Assembly (NCBI RefSeq): GCF_002831645.1
Contig: NZ_CP025117.1
Span: 1,619,514-1,683,513, forward strand
Reading direction: 5' to 3'
DNA: 64,000 nt
From: Olleya sp. Bg11-27
GTDB taxonomy: Bacteria; Bacteroidota; Bacteroidia; Flavobacteriales; Flavobacteriaceae
The stretch's first letter is position 1; the number at the start of each line of letters is the position of its first letter. The notes below the pieces were generated by a model. The model was not told the DNA's origin, made no database searches, and worked only from the letters and a program-made list of their open reading frames with translations. Below are positions 33,387-43,383 of the stretch, in pieces. The position numbers were made by a program, and so were the translations under genes.

Positions 33387-36365
33387 ATGTTAAAAAAATC
33401 TCTATTATCAATAATGCTTTTTGCATTTTTACTACCTACTTATTTATTTGCTCAAACTGGCCCAGGTGGAGTTGGATCTAATGATGGTAGTTCAAGTTTA
33501 ATTATATGGTATCGTCCAGATAACGGTATTTCGACTTCAGGCTCGTTAATAGATACTTGGATGAATTCAGCAGGAGTTACTGCTTTTGATATTAGTGAGA
33601 CGGGAGCTTATAGACCCACATTAAATTTAACAGCTGTAAATGGTTATAACGAAATAGCGTTTAATGGTGCTAATAGACTTAGAACAGGTTTAACATTAAC
33701 CACATCTAATTTTATTACAAATCAAGCCTCTTCATTTACGGTTGCAAAGGCTAATAATACATCACAGAGGTCAGTGGTTTATACTACAGATCCATTAGTA
33801 GGGTCTACTAGATTTTCTAATCATATTCCTTGGAATGGAACGGTTTATTATGATATTGGTACTTGTTGTGGTGCCGCTGGACGAGTTCAGGTCGGAGGCT
33901 TGACAGGTTTATTAGATTATTCTATATGGTCTTATGATGCGCATCCTACAACAGGTAAGCAGTTGTATCGAAATGAAGATTTACTAGCTACAGTTGCAGG
34001 AAGTTCTAATTATAATTCGCATAGTTCTCAAAGATTTAATTTAGGAGGAAATACAACAAGCACTAATGGTTTTTCAGGTGATATTGCGGAGTTGGTCATT
34101 TTTAAAGAAAAAGTAAACGCATCCCAGCGTATTATTATAGATAATTATTTGTCTTCTAAATTCAATCGTTCTTTAACAAGTAACGACTTATATACTCAAG
34201 ACAATCTTGCAAATGGTGATTTTGATCATGACGTTGCAGGAATAGGTCAAGCAGCAGATGGAAGTAATCAAACAGATTCTCAAGGAACCGGAATTGTAAG
34301 GATTAATACGCCTTTGGCATTATCTAATGGCGATTTTTTGTTTTGGGGAGAAAATATTAAGGATCCGAGTTATGCTTTTGTAACAAATTCTTCTAATTAT
34401 AGTGATGAGCTAAATTCGAAATGGAGAGTCAGTAAAGTCGGAGATTTGGGTACGGTGACCATGTCTTTTGATATTTCAAGTATGCCTATCGCTGTTATTT
34501 GTGGTGATTTACAATTGGTGGTGGATAACGATAGTGATTTTAGTAGTCCTACAGCTTATAATTTGACCGTTTCGGGAACAACAGCAGCAGTTGCAGGTGT
34601 GTCATTTTCGGACGCTGATTATTTCACATTAAGATATACGGATCAAATCGTTTGGAATGGAACCGCTTTTTTTAACGGTTCGGGTGCTTTACATGCACCA
34701 GATAACACCGATGCCTGTTTAAAGTTGACCGTTAAATCCGGAAGTACAGCCATTTTAACTGCGGATGCACATGTTAGAGAGGTTGAGGTGGAGCCGGGAG
34801 CAACATTACAAGTCAATGATGGTGTATTGCTAGAGGTGGACAATGGAATATTTAATGAAGGTACAGTAGAGTTTTTAGGAGAAGCTCAGCTAATTCAAAA
34901 TCATACAGGCGTTTCTTCAAACACAGGAAGTGGAGATTTAAAAATTAGACAAGAAGGGACTTTTAATATATATAACTATAATTATTGGAGTGCACCAGTC
35001 CATAGAAGTGGTGATTGGCAAGTTGGTTATTTAGAAACAGAGGCTGGGCCAATAGGTTTTACAGGAGGGTATGATGCTAATCCATCTGCTAGTCCTATAG
35101 AGTTAAGTAGTTATTGGTTGTATACTTTTAACGATTTGATAGATAATTATTACGGTTGGAACCATATAACGCCAACGACCGCAGTAATACCAGCAATGGG
35201 ATATCTTATGAAAGGTTCTGGTAATGCGACACCAACACCAACGACTGATCAGACTTATGTTTTTAGAGGTACGGCAAATGATGGTGATTATAGTATTCCT
35301 GTTATTAGTGGTAATCAAGTTTTAATTGGTAACCCTTATCCATCAGCAATAACAGCAACAGCTTTTATTAATGATAATTCGGCTGTAATTGGTGGCTCTA
35401 TTTATTTTTATGAACATTTTCAGGCAAATAACACTCATATATTAGCTGATTATCAAGGAGGATACGCTACTCGTAATTTACTAACAGGTGTAGAAGCACC
35501 ATCTTTACCTTCTACTGGTAACTCGTCGACAAAAGGAGCGCCGGAAGATGGGGTTGCAGTTGCTCAAGGTTTCTTTGTTAAAATTCAAAATACGGGTACT
35601 GTTCAGTTTAGTAATAGTCAACGTGTATATGCTCGAGAATCTTTAAGTGAATCTGTGTTCTATAGGTCAGCGCAAAGCACGCCTACAGATGACAGGATTA
35701 TATTTTGGCTTAAATTTAAAGACCACCTAAATAACGAATCGACAATAGCTTTAGGTTATGATACTAATGCCAGTGTAGATTATGATAATGGTTATGATAG
35801 CGAGTCTTTTAATGAGTTGCCAAACGAGTTGTATTGGCCAATAATAGACAAAAAAATGTGTATCCAAGGATTGAATAGTTTTGATGTTTCAGATGAAATA
35901 CCATTAGGTGTTGATCTCGCGAATGCAGGAGATTTTACTTTTGAGATTGATAGAACATTAAATTTTCCTACTAACGAAACTATTTACTTAAAGGATAATC
36001 AAACGGATTTGTTTTACGATATAAAATCTAATCCTGTAACCTTAAGTTTAAGTGAGGGTGAAGATGAGTCTAGATTTTCTATCGTTTATCAAACTGCAGA
36101 AAGTTTATCTACAGATGATTTTGATAGTGAAGCCTCTGGATTGTATTATAATGTAGATAAAGACGCTTTAGTTTTTGCAACTTTAGATAACTTAAATGCT
36201 ATTGAAACGATAGCTATTTATAATGTATTGGGCCAAAAAGTAAAAGTGTTAGAAGATGTAGATTCTAGAGAGGTTGATCTTTCATTTTTGAAAACAGGGA
36301 TGTATATTGCTGAAATTAGTAAATATTCTGGTCAAAAATTAAAGCTTAAATTTATAAAACAATAA
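33387..36365 (+). CDS. T9SS-secreted giant protein 3 with LamG-like N-terminus and type A sorting domain
   Basis: A 992-residue paralogue. Signal peptide (LLPTYLFAQ), TGPGGVG, then a third distinct LamG-like domain with a CCGAAG motif, then a middle segment matching protein 2. The constant region is nearly identical to copy A. Its last 25 residues switch to the protein 2 version (MYIAEISKYSGQ), so the sorting domain is a mosaic of the other two. The stop codon overlaps the ATG of the nuclease gene (TAATG), implying coupled translation. Confidence 0.88.
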   Translation: MLKKSLLSIMLFAFLLPTYLFAQTGPGGVGSNDGSSSLIIWYRPDNGISTSGSLIDTWMNSAGVTAFDISETGAYRPTLNLTAVNGYNEIAFNGANRLRTGLTLTTSNFITNQASSFTVAKANNTSQRSVVYTTDPLVGSTRFSNHIPWNGTVYYDIGTCCGAAGRVQVGGLTGLLDYSIWSYDAHPTTGKQLYRNEDLLATVAGSSNYNSHSSQRFNLGGNTTSTNGFSGDIAELVIFKEKVNASQRIIIDNYLSSKFNRSLTSNDLYTQDNLANGDFDHDVAGIGQAADGSNQTDSQGTGIVRINTPLALSNGDFLFWGENIKDPSYAFVTNSSNYSDELNSKWRVSKVGDLGTVTMSFDISSMPIAVICGDLQLVVDNDSDFSSPTAYNLTVSGTTAAVAGVSFSDADYFTLRYTDQIVWNGTAFFNGSGALHAPDNTDACLKLTVKSGSTAILTADAHVREVEVEPGATLQVNDGVLLEVDNGIFNEGTVEFLGEAQLIQNHTGVSSNTGSGDLKIRQEGTFNIYNYNYWSAPVHRSGDWQVGYLETEAGPIGFTGGYDANPSASPIELSSYWLYTFNDLIDNYYGWNHITPTTAVIPAMGYLMKGSGNATPTPTTDQTYVFRGTANDGDYSIPVISGNQVLIGNPYPSAITATAFINDNSAVIGGSIYFYEHFQANNTHILADYQGGYATRNLLTGVEAPSLPSTGNSSTKGAPEDGVAVAQGFFVKIQNTGTVQFSNSQRVYARESLSESVFYRSAQSTPTDDRIIFWLKFKDHLNNESTIALGYDTNASVDYDNGYDSESFNELPNELYWPIIDKKMCIQGLNSFDVSDEIPLGVDLANAGDFTFEIDRTLNFPTNETIYLKDNQTDLFYDIKSNPVTLSLSEGEDESRFSIVYQTAESLSTDDFDSEASGLYYNVDKDALVFATLDNLNAIETIAIYNVLGQKVKVLEDVDSREVDLSFLKTGMYIAEISKYSGQKLKLKFIKQ
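34617..36365 (+). repeat. constant-region repeat, copy C (1749 bp)
   Basis: Matches copy A almost base for base up to about 36300, then matches copy B for the last about 65 bp. The few differences from copy A early on are silent, such as GCC for GCT and TCC for TCT near 34715-34740. Confidence 0.92.
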
Positions 36366-37171
36366 TGTCTAATAAAACGAAATACTCTTTATTAACGGCA
36401 TTAATCATAATAGCAACTTTCGGTACAAAGGAATATTTGGATGTAAGAGATAAAACGGAAGTTGTCGAAGAAGGCGCTACTGTAAAATCTGACACAAACG
36501 AATACTTTTTACCAACAAGCACCACGGGGCAAATTGTGCATCATGATGGTTATAGTTTAAGTTATAGCGAACCGCATGAGCAAGCAGAGTGGGTGGCTTA
36601 TGAGCTTAAAAAAACGCATTTATCAAAGAACGACTTTAAAAGACCTTATTTTGAAGTAGATGACGCTGTGAAAACGGGAGCTGCCCATTGGCGTAATTAT
36701 AAAAAATCAGGCTATGACCGTGGGCATTTATGTCCTGCTGGCGATCGAAAATATAGTAAATCGGCCCATGACGAAACTTTTTTAACGAGTAATGTTTCTC
36801 CGCAACGACATGATTTTAATGCCGGTGTTTGGAATCGATTAGAACAGAAGACACGGTATTGGGCAAGTAAGTATGATGGTGTTTTTGTAGTTTCTGGGGG
36901 AATTCTAAAAGGGAAAATGAAAACTATCGGCACAGAAAAAGTAGCTGTTCCTAATCAATTTTATAAAGTATTAATAGATAATAATTCTGGTAAAACTAAG
37001 GTTATTGCCTTTTTGATGGCTCATCAAGAGTCTGATCAACCATTATATAAATTTGTAACGTCAGTTGATACTATTGAGGATTTAACAGGAATTGATTTCT
37101 TTTCAGAATTAGATGATACTACAGAGAATAGATTAGAAGCTTCAAGTGATTATAAAGGCTGGAGTTTTTAG
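36365..37171 (+). CDS. DNA/RNA non-specific endonuclease (NucA/EndA type)
   Basis: A 268-residue protein with an N-terminal membrane or uncleaved signal helix (residues 7-20) and a beta-beta-alpha metal nuclease domain. The catalytic motif is DRGHLCPAGD with Asp118, Arg119, Gly120 and general base His121; the metal-binding Asn lies in NVSPQRHDFNAGVWNRLE. It should cut single- and double-stranded DNA and RNA in the periplasm or outside. The ATG overlaps the stop of T9SS gene 3. It has no immunity-like neighbour, which favours nutrient scavenging or biofilm DNA degradation over toxin use. Confidence 0.92.
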   Translation: MSNKTKYSLLTALIIIATFGTKEYLDVRDKTEVVEEGATVKSDTNEYFLPTSTTGQIVHHDGYSLSYSEPHEQAEWVAYELKKTHLSKNDFKRPYFEVDDAVKTGAAHWRNYKKSGYDRGHLCPAGDRKYSKSAHDETFLTSNVSPQRHDFNAGVWNRLEQKTRYWASKYDGVFVVSGGILKGKMKTIGTEKVAVPNQFYKVLIDNNSGKTKVIAFLMAHQESDQPLYKFVTSVDTIEDLTGIDFFSELDDTTENRLEASSDYKGWSF

Positions 37172-37298
37172 ATTGTTTTAAAAGTATTAGGCCTAAGGCA
37201 AAAGAGAGAAGGTAAAAGGCTGAAGCTGTCAAAAAAAACTTTAAAAAATGATGCTTTCACTAATTAATAGATTTCCTGTATTGTCTGATTAACGTTTT

Positions 37299-38147
37299 CT
37301 AAAATAATTTTTTCCTTACACCTGTCCATCGCAAGTTTCTAATAAATTGACCTTCTTCAATTGATACTAGTTGTTCTGGTTTGTTTCTGGCAGCTTTTAG
37401 GTAACCAATAATATAATCTTTAAAGTATCTAAAGCTTTTCTTTTTTAAGCCCATTTTTAAGGCTGTTATAAGTGTAAGTGTAAAACCATAGCGCATTTTA
37501 TACATCGCTTCTCCTTGGAGGTATTTTGCGCCTTTATTATAACTTGCACCTGTAGGTTTTAAATGTTTGACGTGTAATGTCTCGTCCAATACAATATGAT
37601 ACTTATTATATTTAGCTAATAACTCGTCAATAGTATCCCAACCCATCGCTCTTTTAAGTTGTCCGATAGCTTCAAAACAATCTTTACGGTACGCTTTAAG
37701 TGCGCCTCTAATATGGTCCTTTGCTGTTATAGACTCTAAAATCCAATCATTATTTTTTTCAATATAACAATAGCCAGCAACCATCCCAATGGTTTTGCTT
37801 TTATTAAAATGAAGGGCTAATGTTTCTAAATAATTTAAAGGAAAAATAAGATCGGCATCAAATTTACAAAGTACATCGTAATTGGTATTCAAAACCTCAT
37901 ATCCTTTGTAAAAAGCATTGATTATTTTAGCTCCTGGTAAGTGTTTGTTTGATGACGTAATGTTAACTAAAGTGATACAGTCGTGTTGTTTCTGAAAGTC
38001 CTCTACAATCGTTTTTGTGTTATCTGTAGAGTTATCATTAACCACCACAATTTGTTTAGGTAGTAACGTTTGGTCTACTAAAGACTGTAGCGTTAGTCCA
38101 ATAGATGATTCTTCGTTATGTGCAGGAATAATAATGCTGAAATTCAT
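37299..38147 (-). CDS. family 2 glycosyltransferase
   Basis: A 282-residue soluble GT2 enzyme. It starts with FSIIIPAHNEESSIG, has VVNDNSTDNT for nucleotide binding and the metal-binding DADLIFP. The acceptor region contains GWDTIDELL. It lacks membrane helices. It probably adds a sugar to a surface polysaccharide or glycolipid. It lies 6 nt downstream of the FkbM methyltransferase, so the two form a small surface-glycan operon. Confidence 0.9.
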   Translation of the reverse strand: MNFSIIIPAHNEESSIGLTLQSLVDQTLLPKQIVVVNDNSTDNTKTIVEDFQKQHDCITLVNITSSNKHLPGAKIINAFYKGYEVLNTNYDVLCKFDADLIFPLNYLETLALHFNKSKTIGMVAGYCYIEKNNDWILESITAKDHIRGALKAYRKDCFEAIGQLKRAMGWDTIDELLAKYNKYHIVLDETLHVKHLKPTGASYNKGAKYLQGEAMYKMRYGFTLTLITALKMGLKKKSFRYFKDYIIGYLKAARNKPEQLVSIEEGQFIRNLRWTGVRKKLF

Positions 38148-38153
38148 TTTTAA

Positions 38154-39050
38154 TTAGATGTATTCAGATATTAATTCAACTTTATTTTTGGGGATAAAAA
38201 AGCAATTTCTAATACCATCATCCTTAGTTCTAGTAATAGTAGAAACTTCAACAAGTTTTTTGTCAATATGATTAAAAAATAAATAATGTAAAGGTTTAAA
38301 ATAATCTTCTAGCTCTTTTTCGATTGTGTTAAAAAGTGTTTCGCAAATAATTATTGGTTGATTTTTTATAATTGTATTTTTTCCGTGATTTAGTATGTGT
38401 ATCTCTGTTCCTTCAGTATCTAATTTTATTATATCAATATTGTTAATGTTATTTTCTTCAACAAATTGGTCTAAAGTTGTTGTGCTCACTCTTCGCTTTA
38501 TAAAATCTCGAGAGGTAGTTTTTGTACCAGCATTACCTTCTCCTGCTAAATTATATTTTAATTTTTTGTACTTGATATTTTCAACTTCATAAAAATCTAT
38601 TATACCATTACAATCGGACAAAGCAATGTCTATTGGTTTAATGTTCTTTTCAAAATTATTTAGTTTAATATTCTTTTCTAAATAATATTTTGGACCAATT
38701 GCAGGTTCAAAAGCAATAACGTTTATCGTAGGATTCGCTTGTATTGCTAATAAAGAATAATAGCCAATATTGGATCCAATATCCAAAAAAGTGTTTTTGT
38801 CTTTTACTAGAGATTCAAAAATTTCCGAATATTCAAAATCTTTATAACCATTCCAATACAAAAGTTGAGTCAAATAACTTGTTTGGTTAGTTTCTATTTT
38901 AATTGTTCCAGAATCAGTTTTTAAATTTAATAATCCAGAAGGTGGTATTTTAATTTTAGACTTAAAAATAGTATTAAAAGCAAAGTTTAAATTTCTTATA
39001 ATATAGTTTAGCTTTCTATTATAAATTGTTTTATAAATTACACTTCGCAT
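38154..39050 (-). CDS. FkbM-family SAM-dependent methyltransferase
   Basis: A 298-residue methyltransferase with the SAM-binding motif I TFLDIGSNIGYYS, motif II NVIAFEPAIG, and the FkbM hallmark DIIKLDTEGTEIHIL. FkbM enzymes O-methylate sugars or polyketides; next to a GT2 gene, a sugar hydroxyl of a surface glycan is the likeliest target (inference). Start ATG at 39048-39050. Confidence 0.9.
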   Translation of the reverse strand: MRSVIYKTIYNRKLNYIIRNLNFAFNTIFKSKIKIPPSGLLNLKTDSGTIKIETNQTSYLTQLLYWNGYKDFEYSEIFESLVKDKNTFLDIGSNIGYYSLLAIQANPTINVIAFEPAIGPKYYLEKNIKLNNFEKNIKPIDIALSDCNGIIDFYEVENIKYKKLKYNLAGEGNAGTKTTSRDFIKRRVSTTTLDQFVEENNINNIDIIKLDTEGTEIHILNHGKNTIIKNQPIIICETLFNTIEKELEDYFKPLHYLFFNHIDKKLVEVSTITRTKDDGIRNCFFIPKNKVELISEYI

Positions 39051-39106
39051 GTTTATTATTTATCGATTAGAAAATCAAATATATTGACTTTATTTTTAGT
39101 AAATTT

Positions 39107-42100
39107 ATGCAATCTTCAAAAAATAAAAAATCAATATTATGTGAGTTCAAATATATGCTTTCAAAACAGAGCTTAATTTTATTTGTACTGATATTAAGTT
39201 TTTCTAAACTAAAGGCTCAAGGTTATAATGTCACTTCTTATCAAAAGATAAATAAAACTAATGGGGGTTTATTATAAATCTAGATGATTAGGGTAATTTT
39301 GGTGTGTCAATCGATTATATTGGTGATCTTAATGGAGATGGGTTTGAAGATATTGTAGTTGGGACTTTTACCGATGATGATGGAGGTTTAGATACAGGGG
39401 TTGTTTATATTCTCTTTAGGGATGCTAACAGTGCTGTTATAAATGCAACAAAAATCAGTAAAATACGAGGAGCGTTTATAAGAGTCTTAGACAATGATGA
39501 TAGATTTGGAGGAGCAGTGTCTTTTCTTGGAGATTTAAATGATGATGGATTTACGGAGATTGCAGTTAGTGCAGATTATGATGGGGATGCTGGGTATTCG
39601 CATGGAACAGTTTTGGTTTTGTCTTTAAACTCAGATGGTACGCTAAATAGTCATTCTAAAATTAACGACACACAACGAGGTTTTAATGAAGGTATAGTTA
39701 GTGATGCTACTTTTGGAACTGATATCGAAAATATTGGTGATTTAAATGGGGATGACTGGGCTGTAGGTTTTATAAGAGATTCAGATTGGGGAGCAAGAAG
39801 AGGGGTTGTTTGGATTTTATGTATGAACACTAATCTAACCGTGAATTCTGAACAGAAAATTAGCGATACAAAAGTTAGTTTTAGTGCTGTTTAAGAGTTT
39901 GAAGATTATTTTGGTGCATTTATGCTAATCTAAGTGATTTAAATGGAGATGGTGTTACATATATTACTGTTGGAGCTTACAGGGATGATGATGGAGCAAC
40001 TAATTCTGGAAGTATCTATATTTTGTTTTTAAACGCTAACGGAGCTGTTAATAGTCACCAAAAAATATCAAATACTGAAGGAGGTTTGACTTGTGTCATA
40101 ACTAATAATGCTTTGTTTGGTGAGTCCATAGACGGATTAGTAGATATAGACAATGATGCGGAAATTGAAATTATAGTTGGAGTATTAAGGCAGGATTATT
40201 TAATATTTATGGCAAATACAGGTGATTTTTTTGGAGGCTAAGTGACAATGTTAACAGCAGGAAATAGTTCAAATAGTATTGGAGTAGGAGCTTATAGGGA
40301 TATTGATAATGGTTTTGGTAAAGGCGCGCTTTGGATATTAGAATTGGGTAGTATAGAAACTACTGTGCCTAGTTTTGGTCATCCAAGTATATGTGGTGAT
40401 TTGATAGTTTTATAGCATTTTCTGGGTTTATTCCAAATACAAGTTATACTGTTAGCTTTGATTACGATGGTCAATCTGAAACTTCGATTCCTGATTCTAA
40501 TAATTATGGAGAAATAATCTTAACCAACCTTAATGAAGGGCTGGACTCAAATATTAATAGTTTACAAAGTAATAATTTAGATTGAAGCGTTAATGCTGAA
40601 GATGTAGAATTATTAACTAATAATTTTGTTTTAAATTTCTCGGTTAATTCTGATACAGATTGTGGGATTTTTTCGCGAAGTATATTAATATCTAATCTAG
40701 AACCAAATACATTCTATATTTATGATTATGAGTTAAATAGTATTATGATTTCTGGAGCTTTCACTTCTGATGCAAATGGAGAATGGATCATTGATGGTTT
40801 GTAACCTGGCAATTATGAGTTTTTAATGGTTGTTGATTCAATTAATTCTTGTAATGATGGATTTGGTTTATTAACTATAGGAAGTAGTAATACTTTAAAT
40901 GTAACAGTAAGTAGTTATTAACCCAGTAAATTGTAATGAGTGGGTTGGGTCTATTATATTTTGTAATTTGACTACAGATTTATTTTATACTTTAAATGGA
41001 ACTATAGAAACACTTAATGTCGTTGCAGATGGAATCGGCCAAATTAACGTTGATCAATTATTTGCTGTATTATATCAAAATGTTATTTTAACGGATAATA
41101 TTAGTGCTTGTTCTCAAAACTTTACTGATATTATTATTATAAGTCCCTTCTACAGTCGATTATAGTTTGTCATCATTGTCACCAACAAATTGTAATGTGT
41201 CTGATGGTGTATTATTAATTTCAGGATTGTTACCAAATAGTGATTACGATATTGAATACATTTTAAATGGAGTTTTAGTTTCTGATTTAATTTTTTCTGA
41301 CGTATCTGGACAAATTATATTATCGGATTTGGCTATTGGTTCCTATCAAGATATTGTTGTGTTTAGCTTATCTGATGGCTGTTTTGATAGCGAAGTAGAA
41401 TTAATAATATCAGCAGGGTCTAATTTGACAACAACAATAGTCTCAGTAAATCCAAATGGATGCAATGTGTCTGATGGAATCATCACCATTGCAGGACTTA
41501 CAGATGCCTTCATTTATACAATAGTTTATGATATTAACGGGATACAGAACTCAGTAATATTAACAGCTAACCACTTCGGGGAAATTACCTTAACCGCATT
41601 AGTGGTTGGGACTTATGATAACATAATCATAACAGAAATTAATACAGGTTGTGTCGTAAATGTCAATCCCGTTGTATTATCATTTTCAAATTTTACTGCA
41701 ACAATAGCATCAACAAATCCAACAGGTTGCTATGCTTCTGACGGAACTATAACCCTTTCAGAACTAACAAATACTTTAACTTATACAGTAGTTTATGATG
41801 CTAACGAGACACATGAATCGGTAACATTAACAGTTAATTCGTTCGGGGAAATTACTTTAAACACATTATCAACATGGAGCTACGTTAGCATAGTTATCAC
41901 AGAAGACAGCACGGCTTGTGCTTTTAATTTAGCTCCAATTGATTTGATTTGTTTTAATGACGTATCAACATGTGTAAAAATAAAAAACTTTTTTATACCT
42001 AACAATGATGTTTGGATGATTGAAGGAGATTTAAACTGTAACTTTGTGCTTTGCATTTATGACCGCTATGGTAAACTATTAAAAATCTTAATGCCAAATA

Positions 42101-42228
42101 GTCTTTATTGGGACGGAACATTTAATGGTTTTAATATGCCAACAAATGATTATTGGTATACAATAGAATATAGAGATGATAATGGAATGCTTCAGCAAAT
42201 AAAATCGCATTTTACATTAAAGCGATAG
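39107..42228 (+). pseudogene. decayed FG-GAP repeat protein with T9SS type B (gliding-motility) C-terminal domain
   Basis: The remnant begins with a signal peptide (SLILFVLILSFSKLKAQ) and FG-GAP/integrin-like repeats (GDLNGDGFEDIVVG, GDLNDDGFTEIAVS, SDLNGDGVTYITVG). Several repeats beginning NPxGCNVSDG follow, and a CHU_C-type C-terminus (FFIPNNDVWMIEGD, YDRYGKLLKIL, YWDGTFNG) closes it. The frame is broken many times: a shift at the GGGGG near 39262, TAG near 39288, TAA 39892, a shift near 39916, TAA 40239, TAG near 40413, TGA near 40583, TAA near 40804 and TAA near 40919. The intact 3' third (41167-42228) still reads as one frame. The protein is not likely to be made. Confidence 0.88.
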
Positions 42229-42230
42229 AC

Positions 42231-43289
42231 TTATTGTTTATAAACTATAGCATTAATATTCATACCTGCACCAACACTAGCAAAAAGGATAATATCCCCT
42301 TTATTAATCTCCTGGTTTTCTAATTTACCATTTAAAATCAAATCGTATAAAGTAGGTACCGTTGCAACGCTTGAATTACCAAGTGTACCAATGCTCATAG
42401 GCATAATACCTTCAGGCATTTTCATGTTATGCAATTTGTAAAATCGTTTTACAATAGCTTCATCCATTTTTTCGTTAGCTTGATGGATCAAAATCTTTTT
42501 AACATCTGTAATATCGTAGCCGCTTTTCTCTAAACATGATTTTAAAGCTAATGGTACGTTGGTTAGCGCAAATTCGTAAATTTTACGACCAAACATTTTA
42601 ATATAACGACGTTGACTATCGGTTTCAGGTTTATTAGTTTCTCCGAAGAAAATATAATGTGCTTCGTCATAAGCAAAAGTGGCAGATTCGTGAGCCAAAA
42701 CACCACCTTCTTCAGTAGTTTCTTCAACTATGACAGCACCAGAGCCATCACTATAAATCATAGAGTCACGATCATGTGCATCAATCACTCTTGATAAAGT
42801 TTCGCTACCAATAACTAAACAGCGTTTAGCGATGCCAGCTTTAATAAAAGCATTAGCTTGTATAACGCCTTCTATCCAACCTGGACAACCAAAAAGTAAA
42901 TCGTATCCAACACATTTTGGGTTTTTAATTTTTAAAAGGTGTTTTACACGAGAGGCTAAACTTGGTACCGTATCACTTTGTTCCGAGTCTATTTTTACAT
43001 CACCATAGTTATGTGCTACAATAATATAGTCTAAAGTTTCTTTGTCGATGTTTGCATTTGCAATAGCCTTTTCTGCTGCGAAAAATGCAATGTCAGAGTT
43101 TGATAATTCAGGTTTAACATAGCGCCTTTCCTCAATACCTGTTATCGCTTTAAACTTCTCTACGATAACCTCATTTGGGCTATTTATTTTAGAACCATCA
43201 GCATTTAAAAATTCGTGATTATAGAAATCTTTGTTTTTTTCTATAGTGCTTGGTATATAACTTCCTGTACCTGTAATCTTAATATTCAT
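42231..43289 (-). CDS. 3-oxoacyl-ACP synthase III family protein (FabH-like)
   Basis: A 352-residue thiolase-fold condensing enzyme with the KAS III triad: Cys135 (LLFGCPGW), His269 (ILIHQANEKM) and Asn305 (GTLGNSSVAT). The C-terminal GAGMNINAIVY is typical. It condenses an acyl-CoA starter with malonyl-ACP. The protein is longer than E. coli FabH and has an N-terminal insertion around residues 20-45, so it may be a paralogue for a special lipid such as flexirubin or another aryl-polyene precursor rather than the housekeeping FabH. It ends 3 nt from the convergent pseudogene. Confidence 0.88.
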   Translation of the reverse strand: MNIKITGTGSYIPSTIEKNKDFYNHEFLNADGSKINSPNEVIVEKFKAITGIEERRYVKPELSNSDIAFFAAEKAIANANIDKETLDYIIVAHNYGDVKIDSEQSDTVPSLASRVKHLLKIKNPKCVGYDLLFGCPGWIEGVIQANAFIKAGIAKRCLVIGSETLSRVIDAHDRDSMIYSDGSGAVIVEETTEEGGVLAHESATFAYDEAHYIFFGETNKPETDSQRRYIKMFGRKIYEFALTNVPLALKSCLEKSGYDITDVKKILIHQANEKMDEAIVKRFYKLHNMKMPEGIMPMSIGTLGNSSVATVPTLYDLILNGKLENQEINKGDIILFASVGAGMNINAIVYKQ

Positions 43290-43383
43290 AAAAAAAGGAT
43301 TGCCTTTAATTGTTTATCTGCTAAGATAAGCAGTAAAAATTAAAGGCAATTTTAATTGATTAATTATTTACGATGTTCAACGC

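Noticed and set aside
26816-36365. The 1749-bp repeats as an insertion sequence or CRISPR-like array
   Set aside because: No transposase, terminal inverted repeats or short regular spacers; the repeats are in-frame coding halves.
37172-37298. Possible small gene between the nuclease and glycosyltransferase
   Set aside because: Only low-complexity AAGGC/AAAAG-rich DNA without a credible frame.
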